Source: an uncultured Streptomyces sp. | GTDB taxonomy: Bacteria; Actinomycetota; Actinomycetes; Streptomycetales; Streptomycetaceae | Assembly: GCF_947488945.1 (NCBI RefSeq) | Contig: NZ_CANLBS010000030.1 | Location: 1-62,930 of the forward strand | DNA: 62,930 nucleotides | Reading direction: 5' to 3' | Shown: one piece after another, positions 32,381 through 40,344 of the stretch | Layout: each line of letters starts with the position of its first letter | How positions within the stretch are numbered: the stretch's first letter is position 1 | Position numbers and translations under genes: made by a program | Notes under the pieces: generated by a model | The model's database searches: none | What the model was told of the DNA's origin: nothing | The model's input: only the letters and a program-made list of their open reading frames with translations

Positions 32381-33352
32381 GTGAGCACGTCCTCGACCAC
32401 ATCGCGCACCCTGTTCCTCGAGGAGTTCGGCACCCTGCCGCGGCTCCGGGAGCGGGCCGTGCCGGAGCCGCAGCCCGGGCACACCCTGGTCCGGGTGGCA
32501 GCGGCCACCGTCGCCCATCTGGACCTGAACATCCTCGACGGACGGTTCGGCATCCTGCCCCAGTTGCCGTTCGTCCCCGGCACCCAGGGCAGCGGCTACG
32601 TCGTCGCCTCGGGCACGCACCCCGAGGGCGCCCTGGTCCGGCTGCGCGGCGAAGGGCTGGGCCTCAGCCGCGACGGCGCCTGGTCCGAGCACGCGCTCGT
32701 TCCGGACGCCGCCGTGGAGCCCATGCCCGAGGGCACCGATCCCGCCCTTGCCTGCATCTACTTCTCGCCGGTCGGCACCGCCTGGGCGACCGTCCACTCG
32801 ATTGCCCAGGTGCGTCCGGGGGAGCGGGTGCTGGTCACCGGCGCGTCCGGCGCGGTCGGCGCCATGGCCGTGCAGCTCGCGGCGCGCGCCGGCGCGGAGG
32901 TGATCGGCGCGGTCGGGCGCCCCGCGAAGCTGCCGCACGTACCGGGGGTCGCCAAGGCACTGCTCGCCTCGGACCTCTCCGAGGAAGCGATGGGCGGCAA
33001 GGCCGACGTACTGATCGACACGGTCGGCGGCTCGATCCTGCGCCACGCCCTCACCCTGGTCCGCCCGCGAGGCCGAGCCGCTCTCCTCGGCTACACGGCC
33101 GGCCGAGAGCTCACGCTGGACCTCGCGGACTTCTTCCTCGCCGACGTCTCGTTGCTGCCGGTGAACATGATCTCCCGCGGGGCAGAGGTCGCCCCCGACG
33201 TGTTGCGCCTGCTGCCCGACCTGTCGACGGGCGCCTTGTCGCTGCCCTACGAGAGCTACGCGATGGATGCCCTCGGTGAGGCGGTGGGGCGGCTGCGCAC
33301 GGGTGCGGCGGTCGGGAAGATCGTGCTCCAGATGGGGAACGCCGGACACTGA
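32381..33352 (+). CDS. MDR-superfamily oxidoreductase 2
   Basis: A 323-aa paralogue of the MDR at 19138, with the same zinc-free pattern. Rossmann motif VLVTGASGAVGAMAVQLAARAGA, IDTVGGSILRHAL and LPVNMISRGAEVAPDV are visible. GTG 32381 follows GGAG at ~10 bp. Placed last in the transporter operon and followed by a strong terminator, it suggests that imported substrate is reduced soon after uptake, or that the two MDRs act on related alpha,beta-unsaturated ketones or acyl-CoAs. Confidence 0.87.
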   Translation: MSTSSTTSRTLFLEEFGTLPRLRERAVPEPQPGHTLVRVAAATVAHLDLNILDGRFGILPQLPFVPGTQGSGYVVASGTHPEGALVRLRGEGLGLSRDGAWSEHALVPDAAVEPMPEGTDPALACIYFSPVGTAWATVHSIAQVRPGERVLVTGASGAVGAMAVQLAARAGAEVIGAVGRPAKLPHVPGVAKALLASDLSEEAMGGKADVLIDTVGGSILRHALTLVRPRGRAALLGYTAGRELTLDLADFFLADVSLLPVNMISRGAEVAPDVLRLLPDLSTGALSLPYESYAMDALGEAVGRLRTGAAVGKIVLQMGNAGH

Positions 33353-33388
33353 ATTCTCCCCGAGCGGGAGGGTTCGCGGCGAGCACGG

Positions 33389-33416
33389 GGCCCGGCCGGT
33401 GAAGTCCGGCCGGGCC
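33389..33416 (+). terminator. Stem-loop terminator after the transporter operon
   Basis: GGCCCGGCCGG-TGAAGT-CCGGCCGGGCC: a perfect 11-bp stem with a 6-nt loop, 37 bp after the MDR stop. Confidence 0.75.
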
Positions 33417-33556
33417 TCGAGCGTTCGGCGCCGACTGGATCCCCCGGTTTCCCGTGCTCATGGGCCCGCCCACTCACGCACCCGGGTTTCAGCGGTCGTC
33501 GCAACATCTCAGATGAAGGGTGCGACGGACTTCGAGATCCGGAGGCGCCGCCTTCG

Positions 33557-33976
33557 TTGAGTCTGTCCCGTTGTCCGGGTGAGGCCGGCCGCATCCCCAT
33601 CGCCGCCCGGCTACGGGAGAAGGCCGGCGTCCGCGCAATCGCCGCGGAGTTGGGCAGCAGCCCTCCACCATCAGCCGCGATATCCGCCGCAACCGGCACC
33701 CACCCAGTGGCCGATGCCGGTCTTGCGCCGCCAGGCCCGCGCCGATGTCCGCAGACCTGGCCCCGAGCAGATCTGCCAGGATCGGCGGTCCCGGGTTTCC
33801 GACCGGCCGGAGATGCACGCGGCCCCCGAGACGACTACCAGGCCCTCCGACCTGTCCACCCCACCCACGAAGGTGCACAACTGACCGCCGTCCCCGCCGA
33901 ACTCGACGGCCATCCAAGCAAAACGCTCGGCTGGGAAACCCAGCCGAGCGCCTGCCCTGAATTCCTCGCGGCCTGA
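33557..33976 (+). pseudogene. IS30-family transposase remnant
   Basis: Frame-hopping IS30 signatures: ARLREKAGVRAIAAELGSS, then after a one-base slip STISRDIRRNRHPPSGR (the IS30 N-terminal HTH), then QARADVRRPGPEQI and DRPEMHAAPET, a YQAL scrap (from ETIYQALY), and the C-terminal end LTAVPAELDGHPSKTLGWE...EFLAA with stop at 33976. The DDE catalytic core is absent, leaving ~140 codons of an original ~350. It marks past IS activity inside the island, between the transporter operon and the carboxylesterase. Confidence 0.75.
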
Positions 33977-34045
33977 TCAGCACGGCCACGTGTTGCGACG
34001 ATCCTCAAGTACCGCCCGCGAGACGGGCCCGTGGCGCCGCCGGTC

Positions 34046-35680
34046 TCAGGACTGGGAAACACCGGCCTGCGCAGCAAGTTGGTCCGGGTTGACGGGAAGC
34101 CAGTCGTAGCCGAGGGTATTCCAGAAGGCGCACTGGCGACGCGCCTCGAAGACATCGGTCTTCAGTGCCCGGCTGGCGCCACCCGGCAGCAGGGACATGT
34201 ACTTCCCGGCCCGCAACGAAGGCCAGGCGGCGAGTCCCGGAGCTGCGGGATTCCCGTGCTTCACGAACGAGCCCCAGTAGCGCACCATCTCCCTCGACAG
34301 CTGCTGCTGCCCGGGAGACAGCAGCTTCGAGGCCGCCGAGGGCAGCAGGTACGGCATCTCGCTGGCATGCGAGGCCCCGGGGTCGAAGCCCGGCGGCAGG
34401 GTGCCGAGGACGGGCGGGTGCGGGTCGTCGAACTCGTAGAAGTATGTGCGTGGTTGCAGACCGGCGAACTGGCCCGCGAGATGCTGGTACTGGCAGCCGC
34501 CGAGCCCGTAGAAGACGCTGCTGTCGCCCCAGAGCGCGGCGAAGGCGTACGTCCCGGTGTACGCGTCACCGTAGGCGTCGAACGGGTAGTGCGCGAGTAC
34601 GGCGGGGGCCTTGGCCCCGAACTCGATGCGGACCGCCTGCTCGTACTGTGCCTTCGTGGCGTGTGCGAACGGCAGCGCCCAGGGGCGCACTTCGTCACGC
34701 GTGCTTCCGATGAGGAGGGGGACGTTCGCGGCTCGGCCGGTGCGCACGGCCTCGCTCGGCGGGAGGGGAAGCTCGGGCCCTCCGGACACGGGCAGCGGCC
34801 CGCTCAGGACGCCGCCCACGAAACCACCGCTGGTGGACAGCAGTTCTCCGGCCGGCTTGGCCCGCAGGCAGGAGAGGGGGGCCGGGGAGGCCGAGCAGCC
34901 GGCTGCCGCGGCGTACTTGTTGCCGCGGGCGACTGCCTGGGCGGTGGTGTGGCTGGGGCAGCCGCCGCTCTGGATGATCGCTCCCGAGAAGAGACCCCGG
35001 GCCGGCGGCGAGGCGAGGAGTGCGCAGACGGAGTGGCCACCGGCGGATTCACCAGCGATGGTCACGCGGCTTGCGTCCCCGCCGAAGGCGCCGATATTGC
35101 GCTGCGTCCACCGCAGGGCCGCCTCCTGGTCGAGTAGACCGTAGTTGCCCGCGCCCTGCCTGCTCAGCCCGGGCAGGTCGAGGAATCCGAACACGCCGAG
35201 GCGGTAGTTGATCGTGACAACCACGACGTCGTTGGCCTCGGCGATCTGCGAGCCGTCCTCGGAGTTGCCCGAACCGAAGGAGAAGCCGCCGCCGTGGATC
35301 CAGAACATGACCGGCAGTGGCCGCGCTGTCCGGTGGGCCGGGGTGTACACGTTCAGGTACAGGCAGTCCTCACTCATCCCCGGCCCGCCGTCACCGCCGA
35401 ACTGCAGGCAGCGGGGGCCGCTGGTCATCGCAGGCCGGGTGCCTGTCCAGGAGGAGGCGGGAGCGGGAGGCTGCCAGCGTCCAGGGCCGACCGGTGGCGC
35501 GGCGTACGGGATACCGAGGAAGCGGTCGACTTCCTCGGCCGACGTCCCTGCCACCGCTCCCCTGTCGGTGGAGATGGTCAAGGAGTGTGGGAGGGCTGAC
35601 GCGGGGACAGCCGCTATGAACGTCAGCAGGGCGAACAGGCTTGTCAAGCCGGCCAGCCCTCTTCGAACAGTAGCGCGCAC
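34046..35680 (-). CDS. Secreted type B carboxylesterase
   Basis: A 544-aa cholinesterase-like (type B) carboxylesterase with an N-terminal Sec signal (LTSLFALLTFIAAVPASA). Family blocks are FLGIPYAAPPVGPGRW, SEDCLYLNVYTP, VMFWIHGGGFSFGSG, nucleophile Ser in IAGESAGGHSVCAL, an acidic residue in STRDEVRPW and His in PGASHASEMPYLL. Disulfide-capable Cys are present, as expected for an exported enzyme. It could free an ester-linked aromatic acid outside the cell for the island's importers. It lies ~500 bp from the right island end, and with no terminator visible between murA2 and this gene it may receive read-through from murA2. Confidence 0.9.
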   Translation of the reverse strand: MRATVRRGLAGLTSLFALLTFIAAVPASALPHSLTISTDRGAVAGTSAEEVDRFLGIPYAAPPVGPGRWQPPAPASSWTGTRPAMTSGPRCLQFGGDGGPGMSEDCLYLNVYTPAHRTARPLPVMFWIHGGGFSFGSGNSEDGSQIAEANDVVVVTINYRLGVFGFLDLPGLSRQGAGNYGLLDQEAALRWTQRNIGAFGGDASRVTIAGESAGGHSVCALLASPPARGLFSGAIIQSGGCPSHTTAQAVARGNKYAAAAGCSASPAPLSCLRAKPAGELLSTSGGFVGGVLSGPLPVSGGPELPLPPSEAVRTGRAANVPLLIGSTRDEVRPWALPFAHATKAQYEQAVRIEFGAKAPAVLAHYPFDAYGDAYTGTYAFAALWGDSSVFYGLGGCQYQHLAGQFAGLQPRTYFYEFDDPHPPVLGTLPPGFDPGASHASEMPYLLPSAASKLLSPGQQQLSREMVRYWGSFVKHGNPAAPGLAAWPSLRAGKYMSLLPGGASRALKTDVFEARRQCAFWNTLGYDWLPVNPDQLAAQAGVSQS

Positions 35681-36089
35681 GGAGTCTCCTGAGATGCTGG
35701 AGCAATGGGGCAGCCATGATGGGGCTCGTGCAGCAGGTGGACGACGTTCCCGTTCCGTTCAACGGACCCTCGGCGGTCGCCGCCGGTGCTTCTGCTGTCG
35801 GAAGTCGCGGGGCGACCTGGGCGGCGCGGCCAGAAGGACGGGATCGGGGCTCCGCGGCTCGGGCGCCGACGGGGAGCGAGCGCTACCTCAGGACCCGGGC
35901 CGCTGGAGCGCATCTCCACGTCGACCCTTTCCCGGTGCCGTCCGGCCATGACGCTCCGGGCCCCGAGGTGTCACCCCGATCGGAAAGAATGCCCCGACCA
36001 GCGGTTCCTGCTGGCCCGCTCCCCGCGCCGTCTTTTCGATGACTCATCACGTGAAGATCGCGGTGCACGGAAGTCGTCGCTCCTGGTCC
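35681..36089. other. Non-coding stretch inside the right island end
   Basis: About 400 bp between the carboxylesterase start and the arm repeats. It must contain the esterase promoter (minus strand). Several short open frames exist but none resembles an integrase, excisionase or other family, and none has a convincing ribosome site. Confidence 0.5.
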
Positions 36090-36110
36090 AAAGTCCCAGA
36101 AAAGTCCCAG
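36090..36110 (+). repeat. Candidate integrase arm-type sites, right end
   Basis: Two AAAGTCCCAG units separated by one A, 76 bp inside the right core. Same orientation and spacing as the pair at 5371-5391 (20 of 21 bases identical). Confidence 0.65.
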
Positions 36111-36186
36111 GGACTCCGCCACACCCCGCCTCAACTTGCATTTGTGCAGGTCAGAAGGGGTGTGACGGGGCCATTTTTGCGGGCTT

Positions 36187-36203
36187 TCAGATGTCCCGGA
36201 AGA
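36187..36203. repeat. attR core: 17-bp direct repeat at the murA2 3' end
   Basis: TCAGATGTCCCGGAAGA, identical to 5252-5268. Here it is the real end of murA2 (FRDI, stop). Integration into this segment leaves the protein unchanged, as is usual for elements that target gene 3' ends. Confidence 0.75.
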
Positions 36204-37716
36204 TCTCGATCTGCGCGCCCACCGAGTTCAGCCGTTCCGCGAGGTCCTCGTAGCCGCGGTTGATGACGTAGACGTTGCGCAGGACCGAGGTGCCCTCGGC
36301 GGCCATCATGGCCAGCAGGACGACGACCGCGGGGCGCAGGGCCGGCGGGCACATCATCTCGGCGGCCCGCCAGCGGGTGGGGCCCTCGACCAGGACGCGG
36401 TGCGGGTCGAGGAGTTGGAGTCGGCCACCGAGGCGGTTGAGGTCGGTGAGGTAGATCGCCCGGTTGTCGTAGACCCAGTCGTGGATGAGGGTCTGGCCGT
36501 GCGCCGAAGCCGCGATGGCCGCGAAGAACGGGACGTTGTCGATGTTCAGGCCGGGGAACGGCATCGGGTGGATCTTGTCGATCGGCGCCTCCAGTTTGGA
36601 GGGGCGGACGGTCAGGTCCACGAGCCGGGTGCGGCCGTTGTCGGCCGCGTACTCCGGTGTGCGGGCGCAGTCGACGCCCATCTCCTCCAGCACCGCCAGC
36701 TCGATCTCCAGGAACTCGATCGGGACCCGGCGGATCGTCAGCTCGGACTCCGTCACGACGGCGGCGGCCAGCAGGCTCATCGCCTCGACCGGGTCCTCGG
36801 AGGGGAAGTAGTCGACGTCCACGTCGATGTGCGGCACGCCGTGCACGGTGAGGGTGGTGGTGCCGACGCCGTCCACCCGCACGCCGAGCGCCTCCAGGAA
36901 GAAGCAGAGGTCCTGGACCATGTAGTTGGAGGAGGCGTTGCGGATGACGGTGGTGCCGTCGTGGCGGGCGGCGGCCAGGAGGGCGTTCTCGGTCACGGTG
37001 TCGCCGCGCTCGGTCAGCACGATCGGGCGGTCCGGGGTGACCGAGTGGTCGATGGTGGCGTGGTAGAGCCCCTCGGTCGCGGCGATCTCCAGGCCGAACC
37101 TGCGGAGCGCGATCATGTGCGGCTCGATGGTGCGGGTGCCCAGGTCGCAGCCGCCCGCGTACGGGAGCTTGAACTGGTCCATGCGGTGCAGCAGCGGGCC
37201 GAGGAACATGATGATGGAGCGGGTGCGACGGGCGGCGTCGGCGTCGATCGCCTCCATGTCGATCTGCGCGGGCGGCACGATCTCCAGGTCCACCCCGTCG
37301 TTGATCCAGCGGGTGCGCACCCCGACGGAGTTGAGGACCTCCAGCAGGCGGAAGACCTCCTCGATGCGGGCGACGCGGCGCAGTACGGTGCGGCCCTTGT
37401 TGAGGAGCGAGGCGCAGAGCAGCGCCACACAGGCGTTCTTGCTGGTCTTCACGTCGATCGCGCCGGAGAGGCGGCGGCCGCCGACGACCCGCAGGTGCAT
37501 GGGTCCGGCGTAGCCGAGGGACACGATCTCGCTGTCGAGCGCTTCGCCGATGCGGGCGATCATCTCAAGGCTGATGTTCTGGTTGCCGCGCTCGATGCGA
37601 TTGACGGCGCTCTGACTGGTGGCGAGCGCCTCGGCGAGCTGGGTCTGTGTCCAGCCCCGATGCTGACGGGCGTCACGGATGAGCTTGCCGATGCGTGCGA
37701 GGTAGTCGTCTTCCAT
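36187..37716 (-). CDS. murA2: UDP-GlcNAc 1-carboxyvinyltransferase-like protein with N-terminal XRE HTH (MurA2)
   Basis: A 509-aa fusion. Residues 1-65 are an XRE/Cro-type HTH (ARQHRGWTQTQLAEALATSQ, AVNRIERGNQNIS). Residues ~75-509 are an EPSP-synthase fold of the MurA type, with substrate Lys93-Asn94 in KTSKNACVALL and catalytic Cys190 in YAGGCDLGTRTIEPHM. MurA transfers enolpyruvate from PEP to UDP-GlcNAc, the first committed step of peptidoglycan synthesis. The HTH suggests a bifunctional enzyme-regulator or a second, conditional MurA, as in S. coelicolor where a similar gene neighbours aconitase (from memory). A palindrome lies just upstream of the start. The 3' end is the island attachment site, and no terminator now follows. 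Confidence 0.92.
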   Translation of the reverse strand: MEDDYLARIGKLIRDARQHRGWTQTQLAEALATSQSAVNRIERGNQNISLEMIARIGEALDSEIVSLGYAGPMHLRVVGGRRLSGAIDVKTSKNACVALLCASLLNKGRTVLRRVARIEEVFRLLEVLNSVGVRTRWINDGVDLEIVPPAQIDMEAIDADAARRTRSIIMFLGPLLHRMDQFKLPYAGGCDLGTRTIEPHMIALRRFGLEIAATEGLYHATIDHSVTPDRPIVLTERGDTVTENALLAAARHDGTTVIRNASSNYMVQDLCFFLEALGVRVDGVGTTTLTVHGVPHIDVDVDYFPSEDPVEAMSLLAAAVVTESELTIRRVPIEFLEIELAVLEEMGVDCARTPEYAADNGRTRLVDLTVRPSKLEAPIDKIHPMPFPGLNIDNVPFFAAIAASAHGQTLIHDWVYDNRAIYLTDLNRLGGRLQLLDPHRVLVEGPTRWRAAEMMCPPALRPAVVVLLAMMAAEGTSVLRNVYVINRGYEDLAERLNSVGAQIEIFRDI

Positions 37717-37727
37717 GCCTGCACGCT

Positions 37728-37743
37728 ATCTCAGATATGAGAT
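37728..37743. promoter_or_regulatory. Palindromic operator upstream of murA2
   Basis: ATCTCA-GATA-TGAGAT, a perfect 6-bp inverted repeat beginning 12 bp upstream of the murA2 ATG. It is a natural candidate for autoregulation by the protein's own HTH. The aconitase upstream palindrome (44209-44226) shares the spaced halves ATCTC-N6-GAGAT. Confidence 0.6.
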
Positions 37744-37862
37744 GAAGATCGCGGCAGGGTGGGCCAAGTGGGTGAACGGGCGTGGCGCACCGGGGCGGAG
37801 GGGCTTCTCCACGGTGCGTCACGCCCGGCGGTGGTGCGTCGGGGGCGCGGCCATCCGGGGGA

Positions 37863-38060
37863 TCAGCCCCGTCGCGACGTCCGGGTCTTGCGCCAGCCGA
37901 ACGGGCCCGGCAGGTCCATGGAAGTGGTGCGCCGTCCGGTGCTGCTGTGGGTCTGCTTCGGCCCGTGCTTGCCGCCCGTCGTCACGGACCAGGAGCGCTT
38001 GTTGATGTTCAGGCGGACGCCGGGCAGGATCTGGAAGCTCTTGCGGAAAGTGAGCGGCAT
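37863..38060 (-). CDS. DUF4236-domain small protein
   Basis: A 65-aa protein starting MPLTFRKSFQILPGVRLNIN followed by KRSWSVTTGGKHG, the usual opening of DUF4236 proteins (FRKSxKLxPGxRxNxS...SxSxGG). ATG 38060 follows AAGGAG at ideal spacing, supporting translation. The tail is basic and Gly-rich. Function unknown. It lies between murA2 and the PucR regulator on the same strand; the 240 bp upstream carries the PucR terminator and no gene I can support. Confidence 0.75.
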   Translation of the reverse strand: MPLTFRKSFQILPGVRLNINKRSWSVTTGGKHGPKQTHSSTGRRTTSMDLPGPFGWRKTRTSRRG

Positions 38061-38274
38061 CGCTGTCTCCTTCGGTCGGGATCGGGTCGCGTGGGTTCCG
38101 TCACCGACCGTGTGTCCCGAACTCGCCCCTTCATGCGCGGAGTTCGCGGAGTTCGCCGGTGACCGCCGAGCCCGTGGTGTCTGCCGAGTGCGCGGTGCCT
38201 GCCGAGTTCGCGGCACCGGGCGAGCCCGCGGGGGAGTGCCGATGTGCGAGATGCGTCGGACTGCGGAATCCGGG

Positions 38275-38302
38275 GGCGTGCCGCGGGACCCCGCGGCACG
38301 CC
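38275..38302 (-). terminator. Strong stem-loop terminator after the PucR gene
   Basis: GGCGTGCCGCGGG-AC-CCCGCGGCACGCC: a perfect 13-bp stem ending at the base before the PucR stop codon (38303-38305), acting on the minus strand. Confidence 0.75.
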
Positions 38303-39949
38303 TCAGCCGATGCCGAGGGCCAGGCAGAAGTCCACCCGGTCGTGCAGGGTGGCCAGGCTGTGGCCGGTGAGTTGCTCCACCCGCTTGAGGCGGTAGCGCA
38401 GGGTGTTGACGTGGACGTGCAGCAGGTCCGCGCACCGCTGCCACGATCCCGACGCGTCGAGGAAGGTCCTGAGCGTCCCGACCAGATCGCTGCGGTGCTC
38501 GGCGTCGTACCGCTCCAGTACGCCGATCAGCCGGTCCCGGTACATCTGGCGTACGTCGTCCGGGACGGCGGCCAGCAGCATCAGGTGGGAGGAGAACGCC
38601 TCGGTGCCCGCCACGCGTACGGTCCCGGGGGCGAGCCGCGCGACCTGCTGGGCGTGGAGTGCCTCGTCCAGCGCCCGCCGCAGCCCCGCCGCGCCCGCGG
38701 TGGGTCCGGAGACGCCGATCGCGGCCCAGCCGTGCGCGAGAAACGGTTCGAGCCGACGGGCGGCCTCCTCCAGGAGACCGGAGAGCCCGCCCCCGGTCCC
38801 GCCCCCGGCCCCGCCCCCGGCCCCGTCGCCGGTCCCGACGGCGCCGCCGGTCCGGCCCCCCGTCCCGCCGCCGGTCCCCGTCCCGGTTCCGTCGGCGCGG
38901 GCGGCGCCGTCGGCCGGGACGAACATCAGGTGGCCGCCGGTGGTGGCGAACGGCGCCGAGCAGCCCGGTATCTGGTCGTGCACGTCCTCCAGTACGACGG
39001 CGGCCAGTTCCGGGCCGTAGGGGCGGCCGGTGGTCGTCACGTAACCGACGGCCAGCGGGAGGTCCGGGTCCAGGCCGACGCTGCGCAGCCGCCCCGCGGC
39101 CGCCTCGGCGTGGCCCTCCCGCAGGAGGTCGACGGACTCGCGCAGCAGCCGTTCCTCGATGCGCCGCCGCTCCTGCCGCCCCACTCCGTCCAGGGCGAGC
39201 AGCGCACACACCTCGGCCGCGGCGTCCGCCACCCCCGGCGCCCAGTCGCGGTGGTCGCCCGAAGCCGCCAGGTACCCGGCCGGCGGGCGGTGGGCGACGG
39301 GGGACTGGATCGGCAGGAAGGTGATGCGTCCGCCGCCCGGCAGAGGCTGCACGGAGGGGAAGGCGCCGCCCGCGAAAGCCGTCCGCAGGCACCGGCGCAG
39401 ATGGTGGGTGGAGACCTCGGGCACCGCGCCGGCCACCGGTCGTCCCACCGCGGACAGTGCCTGGCAGTGCAGCCCGGTGGACCGGGCCAGCACCTCCACC
39501 AAACCTCCCGCGCCGGCGCCCGAGGCCATGCTCGCCACCAGGCCGCGGTGGAGGCCCGCGCCCGGAGAGCGCCCGACGGGGCCGGCGAGCGCGGCCAGCA
39601 CCGTCTCGGTCAGCGCGGCGTACGACACGTCGTCCCCGACCGTGAGCAGCGGCAGTCCGTGCCGGTCGCAGGCGTCGGTGAGGGCGTCGGGCAGGTCGCC
39701 GAGGGCGGCGGACCCGGCCACCAGGGCGCACGCGCCGGCCGAGGCGAGCGCCGCGACGAACACGTCGGCGTCGCGGGGCTCCCGGTACCAGGTGGTCGAG
39801 GTGAGGACGAGCTCCCCGCCGTCCAGGTAGCGGCCCGGGTCGGGCAGATCGGTGGTGCAGACGCCCGTCACCCGGCGCTCCCGTGTGCCGGAGGGGAGCA
39901 GCGGGGTGAGCCCGAGGCCGGGTATCGCGAGGAGTTCGGTCAGCAGCAC
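38303..39949 (-). CDS. PucR-family transcriptional regulator
   Basis: A 548-aa regulator. The N-terminal PucR domain (LLTELLAIPGLGLTPLLPSG, GGELVLTSTTWY) senses purine-related metabolites in characterised members. A central CdaR GGDEF-like region follows, then the C-terminal HTH_30 (WQRCADLLHVHVNTLRYRLKRVEQLTG). The central domain contains a ~35-aa Gly/Thr/Ala repeat insert near residue 390. GTG 39949 is preferred: homology begins at once and AGGAAA lies upstream, whereas the longer frame adds only Pro/Arg-rich sequence. Divergent from the NCS1 permease operon, which it probably controls. Confidence 0.88.
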   Translation of the reverse strand: MLLTELLAIPGLGLTPLLPSGTRERRVTGVCTTDLPDPGRYLDGGELVLTSTTWYREPRDADVFVAALASAGACALVAGSAALGDLPDALTDACDRHGLPLLTVGDDVSYAALTETVLAALAGPVGRSPGAGLHRGLVASMASGAGAGGLVEVLARSTGLHCQALSAVGRPVAGAVPEVSTHHLRRCLRTAFAGGAFPSVQPLPGGGRITFLPIQSPVAHRPPAGYLAASGDHRDWAPGVADAAAEVCALLALDGVGRQERRRIEERLLRESVDLLREGHAEAAAGRLRSVGLDPDLPLAVGYVTTTGRPYGPELAAVVLEDVHDQIPGCSAPFATTGGHLMFVPADGAARADGTGTGTGGGTGGRTGGAVGTGDGAGGGAGGGTGGGLSGLLEEAARRLEPFLAHGWAAIGVSGPTAGAAGLRRALDEALHAQQVARLAPGTVRVAGTEAFSSHLMLLAAVPDDVRQMYRDRLIGVLERYDAEHRSDLVGTLRTFLDASGSWQRCADLLHVHVNTLRYRLKRVEQLTGHSLATLHDRVDFCLALGIG

Positions 39950-40344
39950 CGGGTTTCCTGACTGACGGTCCGTCGCGGTGCCCGGCCGGCGGAGCCGGCA
40001 CGGCGGGGGACTCCGCGGGCGGAGTGTTACGGGCGTGCGCACCGGCGGGCACGGGTTTGGAGCATGGTACGGGACCGGCCGCTCCCCGGGGCCGCCCGTC
40101 CGTAGGGCCGTCCAGGTCCGCCCGTCGTCCCGCACGGGTTCACTGAGGGCATCACGGGGCACGGCGGCGGTCCGTTCGCAGCCCGCCCCGCGTTCCCGCG
40201 CCGGACCTCCGGATCCGGGGCCCCGTCACCGTCGACGGTCTCCCTCGCACCCCCGCCCGGCCCGCGCGCCCCCACGTGCCGGCCCGGTGCCCGGCGTCAC
40301 TTCCGGCTCCCCGTATCACCCCCATGCCGCCCCGAGGAGATCCC
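39950..40344. promoter_or_regulatory. Divergent region, PucR regulator / NCS1 permease
   Basis: About 395 bp of GC-rich DNA containing both promoters. I find no clear palindrome or riboswitch-like structure and no supported gene; a short plus-strand Pro/Arg-rich frame is background. Confidence 0.4.

Larger units (their letters stand above)
5252..36203. mobile_element. Putative 31-kb integrated genomic island carrying an aromatic catabolic system (no integrase)
   Basis: The boundaries are two exact copies of TCAGATGTCCCGGAAGA (5252-5268 and 36187-36203). The right copy is the last codons and stop of the murA2-like gene; the left copy lies next to a hairpin positioned and oriented as that gene's terminator. 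Inside each end are paired AAAGTCCCAG units. Removing the interior rejoins murA2 directly to its terminator. The cargo is almost wholly catabolic and shares one operator motif. I found no integrase, excisionase or replication gene inside, so the element is either decayed or mobilised in trans. Confidence 0.72.

Noticed and set aside
5269..36186. Integrase, excisionase or relaxase within the island
   Set aside because: I looked for tyrosine integrase (R-H-x-x-R-Y) and serine recombinase signatures in the end regions and found none; their absence is reported as part of the island call.
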